From assembly GCA_018340805.1 (NCBI GenBank), contig JACMZG010001913.1:8574115-8638114 (forward strand): a stretch of DNA of 64,000 bases. Direction: 5' to 3'. The position numbers and the translations under genes were made by a program. This DNA is from Microvelia longipes (Eukaryota > Arthropoda > Insecta > Hemiptera > Veliidae). The first letter of the stretch is position 1. Every line of letters starts with the position of its first letter. The notes beneath the pieces were generated by a model. It was not told where the DNA came from. It was given only the letters and a program-made list of their open reading frames with translations, and searched no databases. Shown here one piece after another: positions 34,211 through 47,565 of the stretch.

Positions 34211-34249
34211 GAATGGCGCTCAACAGTAAAGTCGCGAGGATGTGGATTA

Positions 34250-34480
34250 AATAAATAAATAAATAAGTCTTTATTAAAACTAAATACTAAATTAACAAAC
34301 ATACACATATTAATTAGGTTTAACAGTTTTTATTCCGCTATAGCCGAGGCTCCCCTCTTGGGGGGTAGAGTTATTTACAAACTTAGCGAGCAATACTTTT
34401 CCAATAAATATCTTCATAACAAAATAACAATTCTAAATAATTCTTAAACTATAACATAATTCATAGCATACATAAAAATA
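34250..34480 (-). mobile_element. LINE 3' UTR with (TTTA)n tail
   Basis: On the minus strand the sequence holds 'ctaccccccaagaggggagc', 'ctcggctatagcgg', 'agttttaataaagacttatt' with AATAAA, and a ttta repeat tail. A second tail-like element (aaaaataaataaataag) starts at 34,468. No ORF is attached. Confidence 0.55.
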
Positions 34481-35800
34481 AATAAATAAGATTTATTACG
34501 TAACTAAAATTCCATGCAATAAATTTCTTTCATACAATACTATAAATATAATTTTTAACACACTAATATATCTATTACAGCTTGCTATGACATACAATTT
34601 TGTATCATTATTAAATTTTTATATATCATGCACATAATTTTTCAATTTTCATTTAATATAATTTTTTTTGACGATGTGGATTAGGCGCTAAATTCTGGAA
34701 TTAGGATTCATAAAAGGTAAAACACAATTCTTTATCCGAGAGAGTTAGCTCTGAGAACACAAGGACCTGGTCGACTTTCTAGATATTTATATTTTAAATT
34801 GACCTTTAATTTTGATGATTCTTGTTGATATTTGATTTTTCGTTATGTTATCTTATTTTTATTTCATTATATTTAGGCCTTATAACGTCGTACGGTTTTT
34901 TTTGTACCACGCATAAATTCTTGTTTATTTATTCCCCAAACTGTGACCACAATGTCGTATGCGCCTTATTGAAACCTTTCAGAATCAGTTCAGCATTGCT
35001 GGATTTTATTTAATGATGAGTAAAAGTCAAGTTTCTCAGCATGACCAGCGTTATTTTTTTCTGAGGATGTGAGCAAAATTTGAATCACCCAAGACAAATA
35101 TCGATGGAGAAGGGTGAGGAATTATTAAATTTGTACTTCTCTTCTATATTTATTCTTCTCTTGTTGTTAATTTAATAAGAAGTTATCACTAAAGTTATTA
35201 GAGTTGGCAATCGATTAGGCATTTTTACCTCAAGGTTACCGTTTTTATTGAAGTTAAAATTATCTAATAAGGGAACAAGTTTTTAAAATCAATAACTCCA
35301 CGGCTATTTATTATTCTTAACTCTGTTAGTTTAGGCTACCGAGGCTTACTGTGTCACCTAGTCAATAATTTATAGGCTTTTCTAAAACCTACTTGGTAAC
35401 AGAGGTCTTGCAGTAAAACAGGGTATTTGTCGCTGTCTTTACGTTTCCTGTGTTTTATTATTTACTAAGTGAACCACGGCCTTTCCAAAAATGTTACAAC
35501 CTCTATTGGGTCGACTTTCTCGAAAATCTTTTTTGGAAACCTTCAGAGCCGAGGTCTAAATCCTGCCGCTGGACTCAACTCTTCATTGTCTGCTGTTCAG
35601 ATATGGCTTGACCTGTATTGATTGTCTGACGCTGTCTCTTATTATTTAATAAGTTTAGACTTTCCATTCTTTAATTCATAAGTGATAAGCCCCACTCTTC
35701 ATTAACTTTAAAATTTGTCAACATAAAAAGTCATCTGTCATTGCGTGTCTAAAATAACGTTATCGTTTTTACTTTTCCTCAATTATGCCACCTTATTGTA
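34481..35800. other. Non-coding, low repeat content
   Basis: This is one of the few stretches over 1 kb without an evident repeat. Short ORFs (for example 34,822-35,013) show no recognisable motif. I cannot tell whether it contains an exon of a large gene. Confidence 0.35.
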
Positions 35801-35809
35801 ATTTATTGT

Positions 35810-36002
35810 AGAGGTCATCTAATTTAAAGGTGGTAAATACATAGCATGGAGCACCTTCTTATGTTCAGGTGACTTCTCTAAATGGAAACATATTGTAAAG
35901 GGTGATCTAATCTAAAGAGGATAAAATAGATAGAGCACATTCCCTCTAAATGGAAACATATTGTTGATAGTTATTTAATCTAAAGATAGTAATTTACAAG
36001 GC
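35810..36002 (+). repeat. Diverged prelude of the 40-bp satellite
   Basis: Two or three loosely similar units with 'ctctaaatggaaacatattg' and 'atctaatctaaag' precede the satellite; they share little with the 40-bp unit itself. Confidence 0.4.
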
Positions 36003-39000
36003 ACCTCTTTCAGTTTAGGTGGATAACCATAACATTCAAGGTATAACCACCTTATAATTTAGATAATCATAACATAATATAACCACATTTAGTTTTGGAT
36101 TACATTCAAGGTATACCACTTATGCTTTGGATAATATGACATTCAAGGTATAACACCTTATGTTTGATAATCATGACATTCAAGGGTATCAAGTTTTTGA
36201 TAATAACATTCAAGGTCTAACCTTATGTTTTGGATAATCATGACATTCAAGGTATAACCTTATGTTTTGGATATCTGACATTCAAGGTATAACACCTTAT
36301 GCTATTGGATTAATCATGACATTCAAGGTATAACCATCTTATGTTTTAGATAATCATGACATTCAAGGTATTCCACCTTATGTTTTAGATATCATGGAAT
36401 TGCAGGTATACACCCTTATGCTTTGGATAATTCATGACATTCAAGTAAGTTTACCACCAATATTTGTTTTGGATAATCATGACATTCAAGGTATTACACT
36501 TATGCTTTGGATAATATGACATTCAAGTATAACAAACCTTTATTAGATAATCATTGACATCAAGGTATCTACCACCTTATGTTTTTTGGATAATCATGAC
36601 ATTCAATGGGATTACCACTTAGTTTTTGATAATCATGACATTCAGGGTATAACCACCTTAGTTTTGGATAATCATGACATTTCAAGGTATAACCACCTTA
36701 TGCTTTGGATAATCATGACATTCAAGGTATAACCACCTTATGTTTTGGATAATCATGACATTCAAGGTATTACCCTTATGTTTAGATAATCATGAATTCA
36801 AGGTATAACCAGTGTTATGTTTTGGATAATATGACATTCAAGGTATAACCACCTTATGCTGTGGATATGGGCATGACATTCAGTATTACACCTTATGTTT
36901 TAAATAATCATGACATTAGTATTACACCTTATGCTTGGGATTCATTGACATTCAGGTTATAACCTCTTATGTTTTTGGATAATCATGACATTCAAAGTAT
37001 AAACACCTTATGCTTTGGGATAATCCATGACATTAAGGTATTACCACCTTATGTTTTAAATAATCATGACATTCAAGGTATTACCACCTTATGCTTTGGA
37101 TAATCATGACATTCAAGGTATAACCATCTTATGTTTTGGATAATCATGACATTCAAGGTATTACCACCTTATGTTTTAGATAATCATGACATTCAAGGTA
37201 TTACCACCTTATGTTTTGGATACATATGACGATTCAAGTTTACCACCTTATGCTTTAGATAATCGATGACATTCAAGGTATATAACCACCTTATAATTTA
37301 GATTATCATGACACTTCAAGGTATTACCACCTTATGGCCTTGGATATCATGACAATTAAGTATTACCACCTTATGTTTTAAAGAATCATGGACACAGGTA
37401 TTACCACCTATTGCTTTGGATAATCATGACATTCAAGTATAACATCTTATGTTTTAGATTATAATAATCATGGACATTCAAGGTATACCACCTTATTTGC
37501 TTTGGATAAATCATTGACATTCAGGTATAACACCTATATGTTTTAAATATCATGACATTTCGGTATTACCACTTTATGCTTTGAATAAATCATGGAATTC
37601 AAGGTATAACCATCTTATGTTTTTGGAAATCCTTGAACATTCAAGGTAACAACCTTATGTTTTGGGATAATCATGACATTCAAAGGTATTACCACCTTAT
37701 GCTTTGGTAATCATGACATTCAACGTATAAACACCTGTATAAATTTAATATCATGACATTCAAGTATTACACTTATTTTTGGATAATCATGACATTCAAG
37801 TATTACACTTATGTTTTGGATAATCATGACATTCAAGGTTAACCTCCTTATGTTTTGGATATGCATGACTTCAGATACCACCTTAATGCTTTGGATAATT
37901 CATGACATTCAGGTTATAACCATCTTATGTTTTTGGATAATAGCATTCAGGGTATAACCACCTATATGTTTTAGATTAATCATGGACATTCAAGGTCATA
38001 ACTCTCTTATGTTTTGGATATCATGCATTCAGGATATAACCACCCTTTATGTTTGGATAATCAATGACATTCAGGTATTTACCACCTTTATGTTTTGTAA
38101 ATAATTTCATGACATTCAGGTATTACACCTTATGCTTTGGATAACTTCATGACATTCAAGTTATAACCATCTTTGTTTTGGATTAATCATGACATTCAGG
38201 TATACCACCTTATGTTTTAGATAACATGACTTCAAGGTTTACCACCTATGTTTTAGATTTAATCATGACTTCAAGTATAACCACCTTATGTTTTGGATGA
38301 ATCATGACATTTCAAGGTATTACCACCTTATGCTTTAGATAATCATGACATTCAAGGTATAACCACCTTATGCTTTGGATAATCATGACATTCAAGGTAT
38401 AACCATCTTATGTTTTGGATAATCATGACATTCAAGGTATTACCACCTTATGTTTTAGATAATCATGACATTCAAGGTATAACCACCTTATGCTTTGGAT
38501 AATCATGACATTCAAGTATAACCATCATATTATTATGTTTTGACATTCAGTATAACCATCTTATGACATTCAAGGTATAACCATATGTTTTGATAATCAT
38601 GACACCTTAGTTTAGATAATCATTTTCAAGGTATTACCACCTTTGCTTTGGTAATCATGACATTCAAGGTAATACCACATATGTTTAGATAATCATGACA
38701 TTCAAGGTATTACCACCTTATGCTTTGGGATAATCATGACATTCAAGAATAAACCACCTTATTTTAGATAATCATGGACATTCAAGGGTATTTACCACCT
38801 TATGTTTGGATAATCATGACATTCAAGGTATTACCACCTTATGTTTTGGATAATTCATGACATTCAAGGTAACCACTTAGTTTAGATATCATGACATTCA
38901 ATGTATACACCTTATGCTTTGGATATCATGACATTCAAGGTATAACCATTTATTTTGATAATCATGACATTCAAGGGATTACCCTTATGTTTAGATAATC

Positions 39001-42000
39001 ATGCATTCAAGTAACCATCTTTGTGGGATAATCAGACATTCAAGTATAACCACCTATGCTTTGTTAATCAGACATTAAGGTATTACCCCTTATGTTTTAA
39101 ATAATCATGACATTCAAGGGTATTACCACCTTATGCTTTGGATAATCATGACATTCAAGGTATAACCATCTTATGTTTTGGATAATCATGACATTCAAGG
39201 TATAACCACCTTATGCTTTGGATAATCATGACATTCAAGGTATTACCACCTTATGTTTTAAATAATCATGACATTCAAGGTATTACCACCTTATGCTTTG
39301 GATAATCATGACATTCAAGGTATAACCTCTTATGTTTTGGATAATCATGACATTCAAGTTATTACCACCTTATGTTTTTAGATAATCATGACATTCAAGG
39401 TATTACCACCTTATGTTTGGATAATCATGAATTTCAGATACACCTTATCTTTGATGGACATTCAAGGTATAACACCTTATAATTAGTATCATACATTCAA
39501 GGTATTACCACCTTATGCCTGGATAATCATGACATTCAAGGTATTACCACCCTTATGCTTTTAAATAATCCATGACATTCAAGGGTATTACCACCTTATG
39601 CTTTGGATAATCATGACATTCAAGGTATAACCATCTTATGTTTTGATAATCATGACATTCAAGGTATTACCACCTTATGCTTTGGATAATCCATGACATC
39701 AAGGTATAACACCTTATGTTTTAAATAATCATGACATTCAAGGTATTACCACCTTATGCTTTGGATAATCATGACATTCAAGGTATAACCATCTTATGTT
39801 TTGGATAAATCATGACATTCAAGGTATAACCACCTTATGTTTTGGATAATCATGACATTCAAGGTATTACCACCTTATGCTTTGGATAATCATGACATTC
39901 AAGGTATAACCACCTTATAATTTAGATAATCATGACATTCAAGGTATTACCACCTTATGTTTTTGGATTAATATGACTTCAAGGTATTACCACATTATGT
40001 TTTGGAATTAACATGACATTCAAGGATATAACCACCTTATGTTTTGAGATAATCATGGACATTTCAAGTTATAACGCACCTATGCTTTGGATATCATGAC
40101 ATTCAAGGTATAACCATCTTATTGTTTTGGATAATCATGACATTCAAGGGTATTACCACCTTATGTTTTAGATAATCATGAATTCAAGGTTAACCATCTT
40201 ATGTTTTGGTAATCATGACATCTTCAAGGTATTAACCCTTATGCTTTGGATAATCATGACTATTCATGTATTACCACCTTATGTTTTTAATAATCATGAC
40301 AGTTCGAAGGTATTACCACCTTATTGTTGGATAATCATGACATTCAAGGTATAACCATGCTTATGTTTTGGATAATCATGACATTCAAGGTATTACACCT
40401 TATGTTTTAGATATCATGACATTTCAGGTATTACCACCTTATGTTTTAAGTAATCATGCATTCAAGGTATAAACACCTTTATGTTTGGATAATCATGAAT
40501 TCAAGTATTACACTTTTGCTTTAGATAATTCATGACATTCAAGTATAAACCACCTTATGCTTTGGATAATCATGACATTCAGGTATTAACCCATTATGTT
40601 TTGATAATCATGACATTCAAGGTATTACCCACCTTATGTGGGCTTTTAGAATAATCTGACATTTCCAAGTATTACCACCTTATGTTTTAGATAATCTGAC
40701 ATTCAAGGGGCATTACCACCTTATTGCTTGGATAGTCATGACATCAGGTATAACCTCTTAGTTTTAGATAAATCATGACATTCAAGGTATACCCTTATGC
40801 TTTAAATTAATCATAACATTCAAGGTATTACCACCTATGTTTTAGATATCATGGACATTCAAGTATAACCACCTTATGTTTTGGATAATCATGACATTCA
40901 AGGTATTCCACCTTATGGCTGTCAGATAATCCATGACATTCAAGTATTACCACCTTATGTTTTAGATAATCATGACATTCAAGGTATAACCACTTATGCT
41001 TTAATAATCATTAAATTCAAGGTTTACCACCTTATGTTTTAGGATTAATATCATGAATTCAAGGTATAACCACCTTATGTTTTGGATAATCATGACATTC
41101 AAGGTATAACCACCTTATGTTTTGGATATCATGACATTCAGGTATTACCACCTTTGTTTTAGATAATCATGACATTCAAGGTATAACCACTGTAATGTTT
41201 TGGAATCATGACATGTCAGGTTTATTACCACCTTATGCTTTAGATAATCATGGACATTCAAGGTATAACCACCTTAGTGCTTTGACGGATAATCATGAAC
41301 ATTCAAGGTAATTAACATCTTATGGTTTTGGATAATCATGACATTCAAGGTATTACACTTATGTTTTATGATATCATGACAATTCACGGTATTACCACCT
41401 GATTGTTTTAGATATCATTGAACATTCAAGGCATTACCACCTTATGCTTTTGGATAGTTCATGACAGTTCAAGTATACTCCTTATGTTTTGATAATTGAC
41501 ATTCAAGGGTATTACACCTTATGCTTTTTAAATTAATCATAACATTCAAGTATTACCACCTTAGTTTTGGATAATCATGACATTCAAGGTATAACCACCT
41601 TATGTTTTGGATAATCATGACATTCAAGGCCATTACCACGTTATTTGCTTTTGGATAGTCATGACATATCAGTTAATCCCCTTAATGTTTTAGATATCAT
41701 GACATTTCAGGTATTACCACCTTATGCTTTAATAATCATAACATTCAGGTATTACCACCTATGTTTTAGATAATCATGACATTCAAGGTATAACCACCTT
41801 ATGTTTTGGATAATCATGACATTAAGGTATTACCACTTATGCTTTCGATAATCATGACATCAAGGTTATAAACCACCTTTATAATTTAGATAATTCATGA
41901 CATCAAGGTATTACCACCCTTATTGCTTTGGATAATCTAACATTCAGGTATTACCCCTTTATGTTTTAGATAATTCATGACATTTCAAGGTATAACCACC

Positions 42001-44071
42001 TATGCTTGGATTCATACATCAAGGTATTCACCACCTTTGTTTTAAGATAATCATGACTTCAAGGGTATATATACCAACTAATGTTTTGGATTTAATATGA
42101 CATTTCAAGGTTATTACCTTTCTTATGCTATGGAGAATCATGACATTCAAGGTACTTACACCTTATGTTTTGGATAATCAGGAATTCAAGGTTTATTAAC
42201 ATTCTTATGTTTTGGATAATCATAAACATTCAAGGTAACCACCTTATGCTTTGGTTGGTAATCATGACATTTCCAGGTATTACACCTTATTGTTTTTAAA
42301 TAATCTTGACATTCAAGTAATTTACCACCTTATGCTTTGCGATAATCATTGGACATTCAAGGTATACCATCTTATGTTTTGGATAATCATGAATTCAAGG
42401 TATTACCTTCTTATGCTTGGATAATCATGACATTCAGCGTATTACCCCTTATGTTTTGGATATCAGTGAATTCAGGTATAACCACTTATGCTTTTGGATA
42501 ATCATACATTTAAGGTTTACACCTCTTATGTTTGTAAATAATCATGACATTCAAGGTATACCACCTTATGCCTTGGATAATCATGACATTCAGGTATTAC
42601 CACTTATGTTTTAAATAATTGACATTCAAGGTATAACACTTTGTTTGGATAATCATGACATTCAAGGTATAACCACCTTTATGTTTAGATTAATCATGGC
42701 ATTCAAGGTATACCAACCTTATGCTTTGGATAATTCATGACACTTCAAAGGTATAAACCACGTATGTTTTAACTAATCATGGAACATTAAGGAGTACCAC
42801 CTTGATGCTTTGGATAATCCATTGACATTCAAGTATAACCATCTTATGTTTTGGATAATGCATGACATTAAGGTTTTACCTTCTTATGCTTTTAGTAATC
42901 ATGACATTCAAGTATAACCATCTTATGTTTTTGTGATAATCGATGACTTCAGTTATAACACCTGAAATATGACATTCAAGGTAATTACCCTTATGTTTTA
43001 AATAATCATGACATTCAAAGGTTGATTACCCTTATGCTTTGGATAATCATGACCATTCAAGGTATACCTCTTATGTTTTGGATACTCATGACATTCAAGG
43101 TATTAGCAACCTTATGTTTTAGATTAATCATGGAATTCAGGTATTACACCTTATGTTTTAATAATCATTGACATTCTAGGTATTCCACTTATGCTTTGAA
43201 ATAAATAACATTCAAGGTATTACCACCATATGTTTTAGTAATCATGACATTCAGGTATAACCACCTTTGTTTTGGATAATCATGACATTTCAAGGTATTA
43301 CACCTTATGCTTGGATAATCTAGACATTCAAGGTGATAACCACCTTATAAATTTTAAGATAATCATGAATTCAAGGTATTACACCTTAGTTTTGGGATTA
43401 ATCAGACATTCAAGGTATAACCACCTTATGTATTTGGATAATAATGACAATTCAAGGTATAACACCATTATGCTGTGGATAAATCATGACATTCAAGGAT
43501 ATAACCTCTTATGTGGATAATCATGAACAGTCAAGGTATACACCTTATGTTTTTAGATAATCATGGACATTCAAGGTATAAACCCCTTATGCTTTGGATA
43601 TCATGACATTCAAGGTAGTAACCACTTATGTTTGTAGATAATACATGAATTTAAGTGGGGTATAACCACCCTTATGCTTTGGATAATCATGACATTTAAG
43701 GTATAACCACCTTATGCTTTGGATAATCATAACATTCAAGGTATAACCACCTTATGTTTTAGATAATTCATGACATTTCAAGTATAACCACACTTTATTG
43801 CTTTGATTAATCTGACATTTAAGGTATAACACCTTCATGCTTTGGATATTATAACATTTCAAGGTATAACACATTATGTTTTAAGATAATCATGACATTT
43901 AAGTTTAATAAACCACCTTATGCTTTTGGATTAATCATGAATTTGAAGGAATAACCGACTTATGCTTTGGATAAATTCATAACATTCAAGGATAACAGCT
44001 TATGCTTTGGGATAATTCATAACATTCAAGGTTAACCACCTTATGCTTGGTTATCATGACATTCAAGGTAA
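36003..44071 (+). repeat. ~8 kb satellite of a 40-bp unit (about 200 copies)
   Basis: The consensus unit is ttatgttttggataatcatg + acattcaaggtataaccacc. Variants alternate at fixed positions: tgctttgg / tgttttgg / tgttttag / tgttttaa, and taaccacc / taaccatc / ttaccacc. Clean stretches (36,660-36,780, 37,060-37,200, 38,330-38,500, 39,120-39,330, 39,830-39,950) show exact 40-bp spacing. Elsewhere single-base deletions and insertions occur in nearly every unit. Short open frames (42,417-42,614; 43,272-43,520) are by-products. Confidence 0.95.
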
Positions 44072-44159
44072 AGCACATTAAAAAGGTTTATTTACGCAAG
44101 TTGAAGAAGCAATCGAAAGAATCAGCTACCGTCGATACTTACTGTTGGATATAAATATC

Positions 44160-44195
44160 CCTGGACGGTTTCGGCATAACGCCATCATCAGCAGG
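44160..44195 (-). ncRNA. Hammerhead ribozyme-like motif H3 (one-base defect)
   Basis: This is the mirror of H4 with CTGATGA, ggc/gcc helix II and GAAA intact. The following block is ccg-TC where H4 has ccgg-TC, so the self-complementary helix III is broken by a one-base deletion. That could also be a base-calling error. Confidence 0.4.
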
Positions 44196-44648
44196 CGGGC
44201 AACACTCGAGCTCTCAACTAATAAAGTTAAATTAGTGATTAACTTCTAGTCTCAATGAGCACGACGAGCCCTCTGAAGATAAGGGAGGAAGTAGGAAGGG
44301 GTTTATAAAGGGAATGTGTACTGAGTCAAGGTCGTGACCCTGAGTAGTCAGGTGTGTGGTCAGGTGTGCGGGTGAGCCATCTGGCGTTATGATTGCTTTG
44401 TCTTTTATTATGATGTGTACCGGTGTCATGGTTTTCCCGTGAATGGTTTGACGTACTTGAAAGACTAGAAATATACAAACACAGAATTACTGACAAGACA
44501 ATTATTAACGAACAACTTACTTTCAATTCGGACATTACTTTTTCGGTACTCAAACCAGCACTTGACAAAAAACGAAAACGGGAAAACCATGACACATAAG
44601 TTAATCACTGATTTAACTTTATTAGTTGAGAGTTCGAGTGTTGCCCCG

Positions 44649-44685
44649 CCTGCTGATGATGGCGTTATGCCGAAACCGGTCCAGG
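44649..44685 (+). ncRNA. Hammerhead ribozyme-like motif H4
   Basis: It has cctg (helix I 5' strand), CTGATGA (44,653-44,659), helix II ggc/gcc around gttat, GAAA (44,672-44,675), self-complementary ccgg, TC (44,680-44,681) and cagg (helix I 3' strand, 4 bp with cctg). All conserved core positions are present, plus one extra T before helix II. Of the ccgg-type motifs it is the best conserved. Confidence 0.6.
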
Positions 44686-44735
44686 GATATTTATATCCAA
44701 CAGCAAGTATCGACGGTAGCTGATTCTTCGATTAT

Positions 44736-44803
44736 AACCACATTATGTTTTAGATAATCATGACATTTAAGGTATAACCACCTTATGCTTTGGATAATCA
44801 TAA
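44736..44803 (+). repeat. 40-bp satellite, short continuation
   Basis: One to two further units follow the inverted element, showing that it was inserted into the array. Confidence 0.85.
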
Positions 44804-44806
44804 TAT

Positions 44807-44862
44807 TATGAGGACGTGCGAATCAAGTCCGAAGTTTTGAGGAATAGTACCGAGGTACTCTG
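44807..44862 (+). mobile_element. Family G 3' end fragment (G13)
   Basis: It contains atgaggacgtgcgaatcaag, 'tccgaagttttgagg' and 'ccgaggtactctgta', the tail of G with substitutions. It borders the satellite directly. Confidence 0.55.
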
Positions 44863-45328
44863 TATCTTTATTTTCAATTTTGAGAATTTTATTTAAAAAA
44901 CCAAAATGCATTTGGGTAAATACGAACCAAAAATATTCATTAATCATCAAATCGTTAACATTAAGATTAATTACCATTGTAGAATTAGTTACTAAAGTAT
45001 AAATAAAAAAATGTACAACAGACAAGGTCGTGGTAGTAAAAGAAAACGATAGAACTAGCATTTCATTATGCAAATAAGAAAAAACAGATGAAAACCTTTT
45101 TAAAAATCCCAGAATAATATTTTTAGTTTTCTCAAAAATATGGTAACATTGATTAAGCGCATCCTTTTTAACTTCTTTGATGCTTTTTGTTATAAATATT
45201 TTTATCTTCATTTTGAGATCCCTGTCGTCATAAAAATAAAAAATTGAAAAAAAACTTTGATCATAAAAATGAAGCCTTTTGAAAGTTAAGGAGGAAGGGG
45301 CTTCCGTATGGCTTCCTTGTCTCAAACG

Positions 45329-45389
<61 letters not shown>
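45329..45389. repeat. (TA)n microsatellite
   Basis: TA tract with one TT. Open frames across it are artefacts. It is followed at 45,421 by ctgaagaaggcaactcgtcg + aaaat, which resembles a degenerate hammerhead core. Confidence 0.95.
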
Positions 45390-45393
<4 letters not shown>

Positions 45394-45754
45394 TCATTTG
45401 GGAACCTCCCACTAATCTAGCTGAAGAAGGCAACTCGTCGAAAATTTCTAACTCCTACAAACTCTCATTTTTTCACCTCCTTTAAGTTATTATTATTATT
45501 TACATGTATACATCTAAGTCAATTATTTCTACGATATCTGTTGTGTAAAGTAATGCTTCAGGGGTGGTAGTTAGTATAGAAGCTTCTGCCTCTTGTTTCG
45601 CCCCGGTTGGCCTAGTGTACAAGACAGTCTAGTACAAGACCCGTGTAACCTCGGCCAGCAAAGCAAAGCGGAAGAATCTTGAATTGGTCTTCTCAAAGAC
45701 GAAGGCATTCTAAAACGATACAGTTATGGCTCAATCGGAACATCATGAGTGACG

Positions 45755-46255
45755 CTAATAAGTTAATGTCACCAATGAGTAAAAAGAAGGTTTCTTTACA
45801 ATATTTAAGTTATGTCACCAATGTTTACAATATTTAAGTTAATGTCATCAATGATTAAAAAAAAGGTTTCTTTTACAATATTTAAGTTAATGTCATCAAT
45901 GAGTAAAAAGAAGGTTTCTTTTACAATATTTAAGTTAATGTCACCAATGAGTAAAAAGAAGGTTCTTTTACAATATTTAAGTTAATGTCACAATGAGTAA
46001 AAAGAAGGTTTCTTTTACAATATTTAAGTTAATGTCATCAATGATTAAAAAAAAGGTTTCTTTTACAATATTTAAGTTAATGTCATCAATGAGTAAAAAG
46101 AAGGTTTCTTTTACGATATTAAGTTAATGTCATCAATGAGTAAAAAGAGGTTTCTTTTACAATATTTAAGTTAATGTCATCAATGAGTAAAAAGAAGGTT
46201 TCTTTTACAATATTTAAGTTAATGTCATCAAGAGTAAAATTTCTTTTACAATATT
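45755..46255 (+). repeat. 48-bp minisatellite
   Basis: About ten copies of gttaatgtcatcaatgagta + aaaagaaggtttcttttaca + atatttaa. Variants carry 'gattaaaaaaaagg' or 'caccaatgag'. One early copy is partly deleted (45,815-45,830). Confidence 0.9.
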
Positions 46256-46509
46256 TTGTAATTTTTGTATAGCGATCTTACAGGTCCGCTCTTAAAAATC
46301 CTATTTAAAAACAAATGAAAATAAAACAACAAATAACAAGAAACAACAACTGTGTGGCCGTAAAGAGGCCATAGGGAGGCCTCTAAGCGACCCGAATAGT
46401 CGACGCAATGTAGCAACTATTGCCCGTATTCTTTATTTAAATACTCCAAGAGAAATGAAAATAAGAGTCTCGTCTGACATTGTATTTAACTATATGTTGA
46501 ATAATTACC

Positions 46510-46628
46510 ATACTCTTAGAGGTAGTTTCAATGAGGTTTCACAGAGCCCATGAAAGTCCCCAAAATATGTTTCAAGCTACTCAACGTATTGAGATATGCT
46601 ATGGCTCCTCTAGAAACATATCTTTATG
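46510..46628 (-). mobile_element. Family M MITE, truncated copy M6
   Basis: It has 'gaggtagtttcaatgaggtt', 'cacagagcccatgaaagtcc' and 'cgtattgagatatgctatgg', then ctcctctagaaacatatctt + tatgg. This is the terminal third of M. Confidence 0.65.
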
Positions 46629-46842
46629 GATTAAACAAAGAAATAATTAAGAAAATGAAGGTTACTGTCACTAGATACGGTGTGGTGAGTTCTCACATTC
46701 AACAGGTTCCCACGTGTGCCTCGACAAATGTAGAATTATCTTATTACTACAAACTATTTGCTTCCATTGTTATATACTTATAATAGAACCATTTCCTACC
46801 TAATTTTTAATACAACGCAATCTGCAGTATAATTTAAAATAA

Positions 46843-46880
46843 TCGGGTACGCTGTACCTCGGAAATTTATTTCACGAAGT
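46843..46880 (-). mobile_element. Family G end fragment (G6)
   Basis: Only 'tcgggtacgctgtacctcgg' and 'aaatttatttca' remain, matching the right end of family G. Confidence 0.45.
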
Positions 46881-46994
46881 ACGACAATAAAGAAACACTC
46901 GCAATATACAGATAATTAAGTAAGTAATTATTACTCAGTGGGGTTTTCAACCCTATAAGTCGAACTAACTCTTACTTAGCTAGTTTGCGAACTC

Positions 46995-47565
46995 TTTCTG
47001 GCTCTTCGTAACATCCTTCAGATAAATTTCTTTTTCCTGATCCTTCTGGTAAATTTTCTTTTCTAGATCCTTCAGATAAATTTCCTTTCCAGACCCTTCT
47101 GGTAAATTTCCTTTTCCAGATCCTTCAGATAAATTTTCTTTTTCTAGATCTTTCAGGTAAATTTCTTTTTCCTGATCCTTCTGGTAAATTTCCTTTTCCA
47201 GATCCTTCATGTAAATTTCCTTTTCCAGATCTTTAGGTACATTTCCTTTCCAGATCTTAGGTAAATTTCCTTTTTCCAGATCTTTCAGGTAAATTTCCCT
47301 TTCCAGATCCTTCAGGTAAATTTCCTTTTCCAGATCTTTAGGTAAATTTCCTTTTCCAGATCTTTCAGGTAAATTTCCCTTTCCAGATCCTTCAGGTAAA
47401 TTTCCTTTTCCAGATCTTTAGGTAAATTTCCTTTTTCCAGGTTCAGATCAAATTTCCTTTCCAGATCCTTCAGGTAAATTCCTTTCCAGATCTTTAGGTA
47501 AATTTCTTTCCAGTTCTTTCAGTCAAATTTCCTTTCCCAGATCCTTCAGGTATTCTTTAAAGGTA
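46995..47565 (-). repeat. 27-bp minisatellite
   Basis: About 20 copies of aggtaaatttccttttccag + atccttc. On the minus strand the frame gives the nine-residue repeat KDLEKEIYQ over the part that lacks indels (46,980-47,210). Elsewhere single-base gaps break it, so I do not call a protein. Confidence 0.9.

Larger units (their letters stand above)
44072..44735. mobile_element. Inverted pair of hammerhead-bearing termini inside the satellite
   Basis: Arms at 44,112-44,240 and 44,602-44,735 are reverse complements (atcgaaagaatcagctaccg against gctgattcttcgat, and ctctcaactaataaagttaa against ttaactttattagttgagag). Each arm carries a hammerhead core (H3, H4). The ~360-bp centre holds overlapping minus-strand frames of 65-89 codons with no family I recognise. 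Inverted termini with hammerheads fit the head-to-head or tail-to-tail arrangements of Penelope-like elements; this is inference. The 40-bp satellite resumes at 44,736. Confidence 0.65.

Noticed and set aside
36003..44071. CRISPR-like array
   Set aside because: There are no unique spacers; the whole 40 bp is repeated, and the surroundings are eukaryotic.
44232..44595. Overlapping minus-strand frames of 65 and 89 codons in the centre of the inverted hammerhead element
   Set aside because: No domain or family motif is visible, and the two frames overlap. I kept the element but not a coding call.
45415..45455. Hammerhead at ctgaagaaggcaactcgtcg
   Set aside because: CUGANGA and GAAA are present, but helix II pairs poorly, the block after GAAA is not self-complementary, and helix I is absent.
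46980..47210. Lys/Glu-rich nine-residue repeat protein
   Set aside because: It is translation of the 27-bp minisatellite. The remainder of the array is frameshifted many times.
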